In this document: piece by piece, positions 17,779 through 26,092 of the stretch | Numbering within the stretch: position 1 is the stretch's first letter | Layout: each line of letters begins with the position of its first letter | Made by a program: the position numbers and the translations under genes | The notes under the pieces: generated by a model | What the model was told of the DNA's origin: nothing | Database searches by the model: none | What the model saw: the letters and a program-made list of their open reading frames with translations, nothing else | From: Paraburkholderia dinghuensis | GTDB taxonomy: Bacteria; Pseudomonadota; Gammaproteobacteria; Burkholderiales; Burkholderiaceae | Assembly (NCBI RefSeq): GCF_003837865.1 | Contig: NZ_RQIS01000011.1 | Location: forward strand, 19,236-83,235 | DNA length: 64,000 nucleotides | Direction: 5' to 3'

Positions 17779-18474
17779 ATGGATACAAATCAGCTGGCGA
17801 ACCGGAGGGTGATCGTCACGGGTGGCCTCGGGGCGCTAGGGCGCGGCGTCGGCGCTGCGCTAACCGAGCGGGGTGCCACCGTGGCGCTGGTCGACCGCGC
17901 TGCGCAAACGGAGGCGGCCGGTGTTGCGTTAGTGGTCGGCGGCGTCGACCTGAGCGATACCGCAAGCGCGGCAAGCGCATTCGCGAAGGTTGAGGCCGCG
18001 TTCGGCGGCATCGATGCCCTGGTGAACGTGGCGGGCGGCTTTGCGTGGGAAACACTCGAAGGCGGCAGTGTTGAAACGTGGGACCGCCTCTATGCGGTGA
18101 ACCTGCGCACGGCAGTAATCGCGTCGCATGAGGCGTTGCCCTATCTCTTGCGCGAAGAGGCGGGCCGCATCGTGAACGTGGGTGCGCTTGCTGCGCAGAA
18201 AGCGGGCCTCGGCATGGGCGCATACGCTGCATCGAAGTCTGGCGTTGCGCGGTTCACCGAAGCGCTCGCTGAGGAACTCAAGGATCGCAACATCAACGTA
18301 AATGCAGTGCTGCCGAGCATCCTCGATACGCCTGCAAATCGCAACGACATGCCGGATGCGGATGTATCGCGCTGGGTGTCGATCGACGCGCTGGCCGCGG
18401 TGATCGCGTTTTTGCTTTCCGACGATGCACGCGCGATGAACGGCGCTAGCCTGCCCGTGGCGGGACGCGTGTAA
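17779..18474 (+). CDS. Short-chain dehydrogenase/reductase
   Basis: The 231-residue SDR has cofactor loop VTGGLGALGRGVGAAL, an NVAGG motif and the catalytic pair in YAASK. The usual active-site Ser region reads IVNVGALAA, so the Ser is replaced by Gly or Ala, a variant seen in some subfamilies. It opens the forward operon that continues through hemerythrin, FAH, SDR and the second Rieske dioxygenase. Its stop overlaps the hemerythrin start as TAATG. I preferred the ATG at 17779 to upstream in-frame starts because the conserved core follows at once. Confidence 0.85.
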   Translation: MDTNQLANRRVIVTGGLGALGRGVGAALTERGATVALVDRAAQTEAAGVALVVGGVDLSDTASAASAFAKVEAAFGGIDALVNVAGGFAWETLEGGSVETWDRLYAVNLRTAVIASHEALPYLLREEAGRIVNVGALAAQKAGLGMGAYAASKSGVARFTEALAEELKDRNINVNAVLPSILDTPANRNDMPDADVSRWVSIDALAAVIAFLLSDDARAMNGASLPVAGRV

Positions 18475-18947
18475 TGGCGACGCTTTCCGCTCCGGCTGAC
18501 ACCATGAGGTGGAGTGACCACTACCTCCTCGGAAATGCGGCGATGGACGAGACCCATCGCGAGTTCGTCGAACGGGTGGCGGCGCTCCAACGTGCCACGG
18601 ATGCCGAACTGCCCGCCCGCCTCGCGCAATTCGCGCAGCACGCGATGGAGCACTTCGCGCAGGAGGAGCACTGGATGAGCAGTACCGCTTTTCCCGCAGT
18701 CCAATGCCATGCGGACGAACACGCCGCAGTGCTGCGTTCGGTGCACGAAGTCGAACAGATGTTGCGCAACGGGGCCGCCGTCACGATTGTGCGGGAATTG
18801 ACCCGAGCGCTGGTTGACTGGTTTCCGAAGCACGCCGACTACATGGACGCCGCGCTGTCGCACTGGATGAGCAAACGCGAGCACGGCGGGTTGCCCGTCG
18901 TGCTCAGGCGCGACGTGGCGAACCCCGCTAGCGACCTCTCCCTTTAA
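18474..18947 (+). CDS. Bacteriohemerythrin
   Basis: A 157-residue hemerythrin-domain protein that should bind O2 at a non-heme di-iron centre. The full ligand set can be placed: His28 (DETHREF), His60 and Glu64 (HFAQE), His79 and His83 (HADEH), His120 and Asp125 (HADYMD). There is no signal peptide or membrane segment, so it is cytoplasmic. The start codon overlaps the stop of the upstream SDR, which couples their translation. Next to oxygenase genes it may store, deliver or sense O2, or protect oxygen-labile partners; this is inference. A C-terminal tail of about 20 residues follows the four-helix bundle. Confidence 0.9.
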   Translation: MATLSAPADTMRWSDHYLLGNAAMDETHREFVERVAALQRATDAELPARLAQFAQHAMEHFAQEEHWMSSTAFPAVQCHADEHAAVLRSVHEVEQMLRNGAAVTIVRELTRALVDWFPKHADYMDAALSHWMSKREHGGLPVVLRRDVANPASDLSL

Positions 18948-18960
18948 TGGACTCTCCCAT

Positions 18961-19977
18961 ATGAGACTTGTAACCTTCCAGGCGGGTGACGGCGTGCAAC
19001 GTGCCGGAGCGCTTTTCGACAACGACCACGCGGTGCTCGATCTGCGCGACTCGCTTATACAAACTCGCGGCGGCGACGGCGCTGTGTTTTCGAGTGTGCA
19101 GACACTGATTGAAGGCGGCGAAGCCGCGCTCTGCGAAGCGCGCGCGCTGCTCGCTCGAGCGCCAGCCGGCGCGGTGCGCGAGCGTCAGGCGGTCAAATTG
19201 CTGGCGCCAATCCAGCCGCCGACGCAAATGCGCGACTGCTCCTGCTTCGAACTCCATCTGCGACAGAGTTTCGCAGCGGCGCGCCGTGCACGCGCGCTGC
19301 GCACGCCAGACCCTGAGGCGACGCTCAAGGCGATGAACACGCGGGCGGATGACCGGGTAATCGAGACGTTCAATCGTCAGCCGATTTACTACAAGTGCAA
19401 TCGCTTTGCGGTAATCGGCCCCGACGACGACGTCAACTGGCCCGCATACAGCAACGCTCTCGACTTCGAACTGGAGTTCGGCTGCTACATCTCGACGCGC
19501 GCGAAGGACGTGTCGCGTGAAAAGGCGCGCGCACATATCTTCGGCTACACGATCTTCAACGACATCAGCGCGCGCGATGCCCAGGCGGCTGAGATGGGCG
19601 GCATGCTCGGCCCGGCGAAGGGCAAGGACTTCGATACGGCCAACGTGATGGGGCCCTGCCTCGTCACGGCCGATGAACTCGACGATCCGTACAACCTGAC
19701 GATGATCGCGCGCGTCAACGGCGAGGAGTGGGGCCGCGGTAGCACGCGCGACATGCGCTGGACGTTCGAGGACGTCATCGCACACATCTCTCGCTCCGAG
19801 ACCTTGCATCCGGGCGAATTCCTCGGTTCAGGCACGGTTGGCAACGGCTGCGGACTTGAGCAACTGCGCTATCTGAAGCCGGGCGACGTGGTGGAACTGG
19901 AAGTGGAGCGGATCGGGGTGCTGCGCAGCCGCGTCGTGCGGCCGGCGGCGCAGCCGGTTGAGGTGTCGCAGGCATAA
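18961..19977 (+). CDS. Fumarylacetoacetate hydrolase-family protein (long form)
   Basis: This 338-residue protein has the FAH C-terminal fold. The metal site is formed by ALDFELEFGCY (Glu-x-Glu) and the Asp in IFNDISARDAQ. FAH-family enzymes act on 2,4-dioxo acids and on oxo-dienoates made by ring cleavage, as hydrolases, isomerases, decarboxylases or hydratases. The N-terminal 100 residues are longer than in the other two FAH proteins of the window. It lies 13 bases after the hemerythrin gene. A role late in ring-cleavage product processing is likely; the exact reaction is not readable. Confidence 0.85.
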   Translation: MRLVTFQAGDGVQRAGALFDNDHAVLDLRDSLIQTRGGDGAVFSSVQTLIEGGEAALCEARALLARAPAGAVRERQAVKLLAPIQPPTQMRDCSCFELHLRQSFAAARRARALRTPDPEATLKAMNTRADDRVIETFNRQPIYYKCNRFAVIGPDDDVNWPAYSNALDFELEFGCYISTRAKDVSREKARAHIFGYTIFNDISARDAQAAEMGGMLGPAKGKDFDTANVMGPCLVTADELDDPYNLTMIARVNGEEWGRGSTRDMRWTFEDVIAHISRSETLHPGEFLGSGTVGNGCGLEQLRYLKPGDVVELEVERIGVLRSRVVRPAAQPVEVSQA

Positions 19978-20063
19978 AAGCGGCGCCGGCCTCATACAGA
20001 CGGGCGCCACCGGGCGGTTTTGCGCCGGACAGCGATCCTGGAACTCGACGCAGGGAGATTTCA

Positions 20064-20888
20064 ATGACGAACGAAAATCGCAAAGCGAAGAATGTTATTG
20101 CCGTACTCGGAGCGGGACCGGGCATCGGCCTCGCGGTAGCACGCAAGTTCGGCCACGAGGGCTATCAGGTGGCGTTGCTCGCGCGTAATGCGGCGAAGCT
20201 CGATGGATTCGTGTCCACGCTTGCGTCGGAAGGCATCGATGCGGCTGCTTTTCCGTGTGACGTCAGCGAGTCCGCGCAATTGGTGACGGCGTTGAAGAAC
20301 GTCAAGGCGCGTTTTGGCGGGATCGACGTGCTCGAATACGGCCCGACAGCGGAAGCCGCGTCGCTCGTCGCGCCGCGCAAGATCACGCTCGACAACGTCA
20401 CGCCGGTGTTCGCGCGAATCTTGCTCGGCGCGGTCGTCGCGGTAAATGAAGTGCTGCCTGACATGCTCGAACGCAGACGTGGTGCGCTGCTGTTCACGGC
20501 ACCGGCGTCGGCGATTACGCCTGTGCTGTTCAGTTCGAATCTCGCGATCGCCGCGGCGGGGCTGCGCAATTACGCATCCAGCCTGTATGTCGATCTCGCC
20601 CGCGACGGGATCTACTCGGGCATGGTCACAATCGCCGGATTGATTGTGGAAGGCGATACGCAGCGCAAGCAAAACCTCGCTGCGGACGCACGCAAACCGG
20701 GCGATCCGGGGTGGGATGAATACCGCGATTTCCACGAAGACCGGGCGGCGCACATCGTGGCAGCGGACGTAGCCGAGACGATGTGGACGCTATGCCAGGA
20801 ACGGGACCGGGAAGAGGTCGTGCTGGGCGATCCGCAAGTGTGCCACCGCATGCGTGAAGCAGCGATGCGCGAGGCAAGCGCCGGATAG
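20064..20888 (+). CDS. SDR-fold protein lacking the catalytic Tyr-x3-Lys
   Basis: The 274-residue protein has a Rossmann cofactor loop (VLGAGPGIGLAVARKFG) and general SDR length. The place of the YxxxK active site reads NLAIA (in SSNLAIAAAGLRNYAS), so the catalytic Tyr and Lys are both absent. It may bind NAD(P) without classical SDR chemistry, or use another mechanism. It lies 86 bases after the FAH gene and 118 bases before the Rieske alpha gene, with the putative operator between it and alpha. Confidence 0.75.
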   Translation: MTNENRKAKNVIAVLGAGPGIGLAVARKFGHEGYQVALLARNAAKLDGFVSTLASEGIDAAAFPCDVSESAQLVTALKNVKARFGGIDVLEYGPTAEAASLVAPRKITLDNVTPVFARILLGAVVAVNEVLPDMLERRRGALLFTAPASAITPVLFSSNLAIAAAGLRNYASSLYVDLARDGIYSGMVTIAGLIVEGDTQRKQNLAADARKPGDPGWDEYRDFHEDRAAHIVAADVAETMWTLCQERDREEVVLGDPQVCHRMREAAMREASAG

Positions 20889-20950
20889 GCGTGGCTCGCG
20901 CATCGCGCGAAGGTCTAGGTGATTGTCCCTGGTTTGCGGCCAGTTTATAG

Positions 20951-20967
20951 ACATATATCAATAATGT
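20951..20967. promoter_or_regulatory. Putative shared operator before Rieske alpha copy 2 (ACAT-N9-ATGT)
   Basis: ACAT and ATGT stand 9 bases apart, with further dyad matches outside (TATA left, TTTA right), in an AT-rich promoter region 39 bases before the alpha start codon. The same geometry occurs before module A (2648-2664) and four other catabolic genes. Operator function is inferred. Confidence 0.5.
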
Positions 20968-21006
20968 GTTTATATTTAATGCCAAGAACAACCGAAGGAG
21001 ACAAGC

Positions 21007-22413
21007 ATGTTGACCAAGACCGGTCCCACACTGGCCGACGGCACCAAGGTCGCGGATCTGGTGAACGTGGAAATGCGGGAAGTCCAGATGCGGGCGCTAT
21101 CGGACCCCGAACTCTACGAACTCGAGATGGAGCGGATTTTTGGCAAAACCTGGCTGTTGCTTGGGCACGAGAGCGAGATTCCGGCCGCGGGCGACTTCAT
21201 GGTGCGCGACATGGGCTCCGATTCGGTTCTGATCACGCGCGACAAGGCGGGTGAGATTCATGTACTTCTGAACGTCTGCTCGCACCGGGGGATGCGCGTG
21301 TCGACCGTGGATGCGGGCAACACGCAGATTCACACCTGCATCTACCACGGCTGGGCGTTCACGACCAATGGGTCGTTCCTCGGTGCGCCCGTGGAAAAGG
21401 AGTGCATGCACGGCAAGATCCGTTCGAAGGCCGAGTTGGGTTTGAAGAAGGCACGCGTGACGCTCTATGGCGGGCTCATTTTCGCCACCTGGAATATCAA
21501 CGGCCCCTCGTTCGAAGACTTCCTTGGCGACGCGAAGTGGTATTACGACATGCTCTTTCAGCGTAGCGACAAGGGCCTGGAAGTGCTCGGGCCGCCGCAA
21601 CGGTTCGTCGTGCGTGCGAACTGGAAGGCTGCGGGCGAGCAGTCTGCCGCGGACGGCTACCATACGCTGACGCTACACCGCTGGCTGGGCGAAGTGGGCA
21701 ACTATTCGCATGTCAAGGACAAGGACTCAGGCGCGAACGACCTGACGCAGCAGATGTACGGCGTTGAAATCAGCTCGCCGCACGGACACGCGTTGCGTTG
21801 CCAGGACCTCGCGCGCAAAATCCGGCGCCTGACCGGCAAGGAGCCCGCCGAACTGACGCCCGAAGAGCGGCTCAGGGTGCTGCCGCCGCCCGGCATGACG
21901 ACCGACATGGTGCCGCAGCTGATCCGGCATCTTGGCAAGGAGCAAATCGAGGTGATGGCGTCGATGCCGCCCCAGGTCGGCGGCATCTTTCCAAACGTCC
22001 TGTTTGCGTTCCTCTATCTGCCGCAGGCCGACGGCTCGTCGCTCGGTGCAATTTCGCTGCACATCTACGTGCCGCGCGGACCGGACAAGCTGGAGTTCAC
22101 GAACTGGGTCTTCGTCGAGAAGGATACGCCTGCGGACGTGCGGGAAAAGATGCGCAAGCAGGCGACGCAGTTGCTGGGTACAACTGGCATGGTCGAGCAG
22201 GACGACTCGGACACATGGCCGCATATGACCCTCGCTGCAAAGGGCGCGCAAGGAAAGAAGATGACGTTGAAGTACCAGGCTGCTTACGAGAACGGCGCGC
22301 CTGAGGGCTGGCCGGGGCCGGGCATCGTCAATGAAGGATTTACGAAGGACGACACGCAGTGGCATTGGTGGCAATACTGGCTCGAACTGATGACCGCCGA
22401 CGCCGATGCCTGA
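21007..22413 (+). CDS. Rieske ring-hydroxylating dioxygenase, large subunit (main cluster)
   Basis: A 468-residue alpha subunit, colinear with the module A copy at 2,713 over its full length. Rieske ligands are Cys91, His93 (CSH), Cys111 and His114 (CIYH). The iron site is Asp216, His219 and His224 (ADGYHTLTLH), with the third Asp in VEQDDSDTW. A clear AAGGAG precedes the ATG. It is followed by its beta subunit, a VOC protein and an SDR, a more complete surrounding than module A has. It should dioxygenate a ring or hydroxylate a substituent; the substrate is unknown. It probably relies on the ferredoxin at 37,090, although that ferredoxin looks P450-type. Confidence 0.93.
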   Translation: MLTKTGPTLADGTKVADLVNVEMREVQMRALSDPELYELEMERIFGKTWLLLGHESEIPAAGDFMVRDMGSDSVLITRDKAGEIHVLLNVCSHRGMRVSTVDAGNTQIHTCIYHGWAFTTNGSFLGAPVEKECMHGKIRSKAELGLKKARVTLYGGLIFATWNINGPSFEDFLGDAKWYYDMLFQRSDKGLEVLGPPQRFVVRANWKAAGEQSAADGYHTLTLHRWLGEVGNYSHVKDKDSGANDLTQQMYGVEISSPHGHALRCQDLARKIRRLTGKEPAELTPEERLRVLPPPGMTTDMVPQLIRHLGKEQIEVMASMPPQVGGIFPNVLFAFLYLPQADGSSLGAISLHIYVPRGPDKLEFTNWVFVEKDTPADVREKMRKQATQLLGTTGMVEQDDSDTWPHMTLAAKGAQGKKMTLKYQAAYENGAPEGWPGPGIVNEGFTKDDTQWHWWQYWLELMTADADA

Positions 22414-22449
22414 GTGCCAGGCCGCCACACCGTCCAAGGAGAACAATCG

Positions 22450-23010
22450 ATGAACGCAGTGAACGCCGAGGTTGAATCGGTCGACGTGGGACCACGCGTG
22501 CGGATCGGCTCGCCGGTCTACAACGCAGTGCTGGAGTTTTTGTACGAAGAGGCCGAGATGCTGGACGACCTCCGCCTGCAGGACTGGGTCGCGACGCTCG
22601 CGGAGGACCTTATCTATACGGCACCGACGCGGCAGACACGCCCATTGGCGAAGCTCGAGCAAAGCGTGGTCCGGGCGATGCAGCACTATGACGACGACTA
22701 TCGGTCGATCAGGGGGCGCGTGATGCGCCTCACCGAAACGAAGAGTGCGTGGGCCGAGGATCCGCCGTCGCGCACGCGGCGCCTCGTGACGAACGTCCGT
22801 GTGTCCGAAGCCGGGCGACCGGGCGAGTACGAGGTGCGCAGCAATCTGCTCGTGATGCGTAGCCGCTTCAACTTCGATGAGTTCGATCAGGTGAGCGCGG
22901 AGCGACGCGACCTGCTGCGCGCGCACGGCGACTCGTTTCTGCTCGCACGCCGCGAGATCCTGCTTGATCAGGCCGTGCTTGGCACGCCGAATCTGGCGAT
23001 CTTCCTCTGA
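22450..23010 (+). CDS. Rieske dioxygenase small (beta) subunit (main cluster)
   Basis: The 186-residue beta subunit matches the module A protein from RIGSPVYNAVLEFLYEEAEM through AWAEDPPSRTRRLVTNVRV to the NLAIFL end. The ATG at 22450 follows AAGGAG; an upstream in-frame ATG at 22414 touches the alpha stop and lacks a ribosome site. The gap to alpha is 36 bases. The protein has no cofactor and completes the alpha3-beta3 enzyme. Confidence 0.9.
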   Translation: MNAVNAEVESVDVGPRVRIGSPVYNAVLEFLYEEAEMLDDLRLQDWVATLAEDLIYTAPTRQTRPLAKLEQSVVRAMQHYDDDYRSIRGRVMRLTETKSAWAEDPPSRTRRLVTNVRVSEAGRPGEYEVRSNLLVMRSRFNFDEFDQVSAERRDLLRAHGDSFLLARREILLDQAVLGTPNLAIFL

Positions 23011-23083
23011 CGATCCCGGGCCTGCCAGGCGCATTGCAGCGCGTCGAACCGCGTCGTGAGTGCTTCGGTGCGGGGGAGCAGCG

Positions 23084-23500
23084 ATGACTTTCATCCGACG
23101 GATGGACCACTTCACGGTGGTGACGGACAAGCTAGACGAAACACGCGCATTCTACGAGATGCTCGGGCTGAAAGTCGGGCCGCGACCCGACTTTCCGGTG
23201 CCGGGCCTGTGGCTTTACACGGCCGGCCGCGCGGTGCTGCATCTTGTGGCGGTCGGCGAGATGCCGCAATTGCGGCGCGGTGCGCTGGATCACATGGCGT
23301 TCTACGGTGAGGACATTGTTGCCACGCTGGCGCTGCTGCAGGCGAAGCGGATTCGTTACCGTCTGATCCGTGCGCCCCGGCCGTTCAGTACCTGGCAGGT
23401 CTTCTTCGAGGATCCCAACGGCGTCGAAGTGGAAATCGACTTCGATCCGCAGGAGAGCGTCCCACCGCATCTGAAGGTCGGGCACGGCGAGGCAACGTAG
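23084..23500 (+). CDS. VOC-fold (glyoxalase/extradiol dioxygenase superfamily) single-domain protein
   Basis: A 138-residue protein with paired beta-alpha-beta-beta-beta units. Metal ligands of the VOC fold can be suggested: His in RMDHFTVV, His in ALDHMAFYG, and Glu in GVEVEIDF. Two-domain type I extradiol dioxygenases are about twice this size, but one-domain forms are known, so ring cleavage after the adjacent Rieske dioxygenase is possible. A glyoxalase-type isomerase or epimerase is the alternative. GGGGAG precedes the ATG. It lies 73 bases after the beta subunit and before an SDR. Confidence 0.75.
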   Translation: MTFIRRMDHFTVVTDKLDETRAFYEMLGLKVGPRPDFPVPGLWLYTAGRAVLHLVAVGEMPQLRRGALDHMAFYGEDIVATLALLQAKRIRYRLIRAPRPFSTWQVFFEDPNGVEVEIDFDPQESVPPHLKVGHGEAT

Positions 23501-23558
23501 CATCGAACGCGCGCCCGCGTCTCGCGAGGTTCCGCGCGGCATGAAAGACGGGGGGCGC

Positions 23559-24338
23559 ATGGATCTGGGAATCGACGGCCGTCGAGCGATTGTCTGCGCG
23601 TCGTCGCGCGGTCTTGGCAAGGCTTGCGCGCTTGCACTCGCGCGAGAGGGCTGCGAGGTGTTCATCAACGGTCGCGATGAGGCGAGGCTCGGCGAGGCCG
23701 CGCGCGAGATCGAACAGGCTACGGGGCGCCGTCCGACACTCGTCGTCGCCGATCTCGACACCGAAGCGGGACGCGCCGCGCTGCTCGCAGCGTGCCCGCA
23801 GCCCGACATCCTCGTGAACAACAATGCTGGCCCTGCGCCCGGCGAACTTGAGCAATGGGACCACGCGGCGTGGCTGGCGGCGCTCGAAGCGAATCTGCTC
23901 GCGCCCATCCTGCTGATGTCCGCTGTCGTTCCCGGTATGCGGGCGCGCAAGTTCGGCCGCGTCGTCAACATCACCTCGGCGGTCGTCAAGTCGCCGCGCC
24001 TCGGCATGAGCCTTTCCACGACTGCGCGCACCGGGCTGACCGCATTCGCCAAGGGGCTGTCACGCGAAGCGGTCGCCGACAACGTGACGATCAACAACCT
24101 GCTTCCCCAGCATATCGACACGGACCGGCAAGAATATATGGCGCGGCGGATCATGGAGGATCGGAGGATCACTTTCGAACAGGCGCGCTCGCTTCAGGTG
24201 AAATCGGTGCGTGCGCGTCGGCTCGGCAAACCAGAAGAATTCGGTGACGCCTGCGCGTATCTCTGCTCGGCACAGGCATCGTTCATCTCCGGTCAGAACC
24301 TGCAACTCGATGGCGGCTCGTATGACGGGCTGTTTTGA
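23559..24338 (+). CDS. SDR-fold protein with Ser-x3-Arg in place of Tyr-x3-Lys
   Basis: A 259-residue SDR-superfamily protein with an altered cofactor loop (CASSRGLGKACALAL) and an NNNAG motif. The active-site stretch reads GMSLSTTARTGL, so the catalytic Tyr is Ser and the Lys is Arg. A subgroup annotated as beta-ketoacyl-reductase-like is known to lack the perfect motifs, and this fits it. The end LQLDGGSYDG is normal for SDRs. I chose the ATG at 23559 (MDLGIDGRR); a start at 23541 would add six residues. Enzyme activity is uncertain. Confidence 0.75.
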   Translation: MDLGIDGRRAIVCASSRGLGKACALALAREGCEVFINGRDEARLGEAAREIEQATGRRPTLVVADLDTEAGRAALLAACPQPDILVNNNAGPAPGELEQWDHAAWLAALEANLLAPILLMSAVVPGMRARKFGRVVNITSAVVKSPRLGMSLSTTARTGLTAFAKGLSREAVADNVTINNLLPQHIDTDRQEYMARRIMEDRRITFEQARSLQVKSVRARRLGKPEEFGDACAYLCSAQASFISGQNLQLDGGSYDGLF

Positions 24339-24359
24339 GCGCATGCCGGCGTGATCCGG

Positions 24360-25091
24360 TCAGGCGAACGCGAGCCACGTCAGATCGTCAGCACACAGAT
24401 CGGCGGGGCGGGCCGCGAAGTCCAGTGTCGAGCCGACCACCCGTATCGCCTGCGGCGCCCGTTGTGGCTGCTGCACGAAGCAGTTGCCGGTCGGCTTCGC
24501 GTGAACCTGCGCGTCGAGGTTCAGGCCGCGCCCTCTGGAAATGCCCGTGCCGCGCCTGAGCACGAGGGCGGCCTCGGCTTCCTCCGCGTCCAGTGTGCTC
24601 AGTGCCCAGCGCGCCATGCCGTGGTAGAGGCTCACGCCCGTATACGGGGCGGGGCCTTCGATGACCGAACCCACCACGTTCCATGCAAGGCAGGGAATGC
24701 CGTCGCGCGCTAGCGTCGGATGCGTGCGGTCGGCCACGCGTGGCGGTACGGCGATGTCGTATTGGCGTCTCGGCGTGCCGCGCGCAGCCGCGGCGATCGC
24801 CAGCCCCGCCAGTTCGAGAAGATGCGTGCACTGGTCGGCGGGATCGGTGACGCGCGTGACCTCGTGGCTGGTTCCGGCAAGCGGCATGCCGACCAGTACC
24901 TCGAGCTGTCCGATTGCATGCGAGCACAACGTATAGGGCTTGCGAGGTGCTGCACCACCGACTTTCGAGACGCGGGCCCCAATGCTTGTCACCTCGACGC
25001 GGAAATGGTGGAAGTCGTCCTCGAGCGCGGCTCGCGTGATGGTCTGCGGGCCGTCCGTCCGGTTGCTGATGATGATGCGACGTCTGAACAT
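24360..25091 (-). CDS. DUF2889-domain protein
   Basis: The 243-residue protein shows features I associate with DUF2889: an MFRRRIIISNRTDGPQTITR start, DDFHHFRVEV, a central DQCTHLLELAGLAIAAAARG segment with Cys and His, and a QPQRAPQAIRVVGS end. The family has no firm biochemical role. The ATG at 25091 begins the conserved part; a GTG at 25145 would add 18 residues. It converges on the SDR at 23,559 and is divergent from the SDR at 25,203, with a palindrome between. Location inside a Rieske/P450 cluster suggests a role in the same pathway. Confidence 0.65.
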   Translation of the reverse strand: MFRRRIIISNRTDGPQTITRAALEDDFHHFRVEVTSIGARVSKVGGAAPRKPYTLCSHAIGQLEVLVGMPLAGTSHEVTRVTDPADQCTHLLELAGLAIAAAARGTPRRQYDIAVPPRVADRTHPTLARDGIPCLAWNVVGSVIEGPAPYTGVSLYHGMARWALSTLDAEEAEAALVLRRGTGISRGRGLNLDAQVHAKPTGNCFVQQPQRAPQAIRVVGSTLDFAARPADLCADDLTWLAFA

Positions 25092-25164
25092 GAGGGTGAG
25101 CCCCGGAAAGCAGAAAGAAGGACAGCAGTGTTCAAATGCTGACACAATTATCTTTAAAGTGTAC

Positions 25165-25178
25165 GATATTGTAATATC
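25165..25178. promoter_or_regulatory. Palindrome GATATT-GT-AATATC in a divergent promoter
   Basis: A perfect 6-bp inverted repeat with a 2-base centre lies in the 111-base gap between the DUF2889 gene and the SDR at 25,203, ending 24 bases before the SDR start. TGTTCA follows on its right side, as in some other cluster promoters, but the ACAW-N9-ATGT spacing is not met. It may bind a different regulator. Confidence 0.35.
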
Positions 25179-25202
25179 TGTTCAATAACGTGGGGTGACG
25201 GT

Positions 25203-26003
25203 ATGGGTCTGCTTGAGCAGCGGGTGGCGCTCGTGACCGGAGCGGGCGGCGGGATAGGCCGCGGAGTTGCGCACGCGTTCAGTAAAGAAGGTGCGGCGGT
25301 GATTATCGCGGAGATCAACGAAAGCACGGGCCGCCAGGTCGAGCAGGAAATCCGCGAGACGGGTGGGCGGGCGCTGTTCGTCAAAACCGACGTCACAAGC
25401 AAGGCGTCGATTGAAGCGGCGGTGCGCGGCGCGGTCGAGCAGTTCGGCAGGCTCGACATCTTGGTCAACAACGCGTTTGTGCCGACGCCGAATGTACTGC
25501 TCGAAGAGAAAACCGACGAAATGCTGGAGCAGACGCTCACGACATCGCTGTGGGCGACCTGGTGGGCCATGCGTGCGGCGTTTGTGCCCATGCGTGAGCA
25601 GCGCTGGGGGCGAATCGTGAACTTCTATTCGATCGACACCGAGACAGGCGCGTGGCTGCATGGCGATTACAACACGGCGAAGGCGGGCATCGTCGGCCTG
25701 ACTCGAAGTGCCGCATCGGAATGGGGGCGCTTCAACATCACCGTCAATGCGATCGCGCCGACCGCGATGGGGGCGACGTTTTTTGAGCTGGCAGCGAAGA
25801 ATCCGGGGTTTGCGGAGCGCTCGGCCGCTGCGCGGCCTCTCGGGCGCAGCGGTGACCCGGAGCATGACATCGGGCCTGCCGTGGTGTTTTTTGCTTCCGA
25901 GATGTCACGCTTCGTGACGGGCGAGACACTGCATGTCGACGGCGGCCTGCACCTGCCGGGATATAACTCGCGGCCAGATGGGATCAAGCCGCGTGAGTAT
26001 TGA
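25203..26003 (+). CDS. Short-chain dehydrogenase/reductase
   Basis: A 266-residue classical SDR with TGAGGGIGRGVAHAFSKEG as the cofactor loop, NNAF in place of NNAG, and an intact active site (Ser in NFYSID, then YNTAK). The C-terminus THE HVDGG-type end reads TLHVDGGLHLPGY. It should interconvert an alcohol and a ketone on the pathway substrate. It stands alone between divergent DUF2889 and convergent CoA ligase genes, with its own promoter region and a strong hairpin after it. Confidence 0.85.
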   Translation: MGLLEQRVALVTGAGGGIGRGVAHAFSKEGAAVIIAEINESTGRQVEQEIRETGGRALFVKTDVTSKASIEAAVRGAVEQFGRLDILVNNAFVPTPNVLLEEKTDEMLEQTLTTSLWATWWAMRAAFVPMREQRWGRIVNFYSIDTETGAWLHGDYNTAKAGIVGLTRSAASEWGRFNITVNAIAPTAMGATFFELAAKNPGFAERSAAARPLGRSGDPEHDIGPAVVFFASEMSRFVTGETLHVDGGLHLPGYNSRPDGIKPREY

Positions 26004-26016
26004 GTGAAATCCCGCA

Positions 26017-26053
26017 AACGCAACGCGCCGGTCGATGCCGGCGCGACTGCGTT
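26017..26053. terminator. Bidirectional hairpin terminator
   Basis: AACGCA and CGCGCCGG pair with CCGGCGCG and TGCGTT across a 6-base loop, giving a 14-bp stem with small bulges. It lies between the convergent SDR (ends 26003) and CoA ligase (ends 26093). No long T tract follows, so termination is inferred from structure and place. Confidence 0.6.
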
Positions 26054-26092
26054 GGGGATGGGGTGAAGACGGGGCCCACGCCCCGGAACCAG

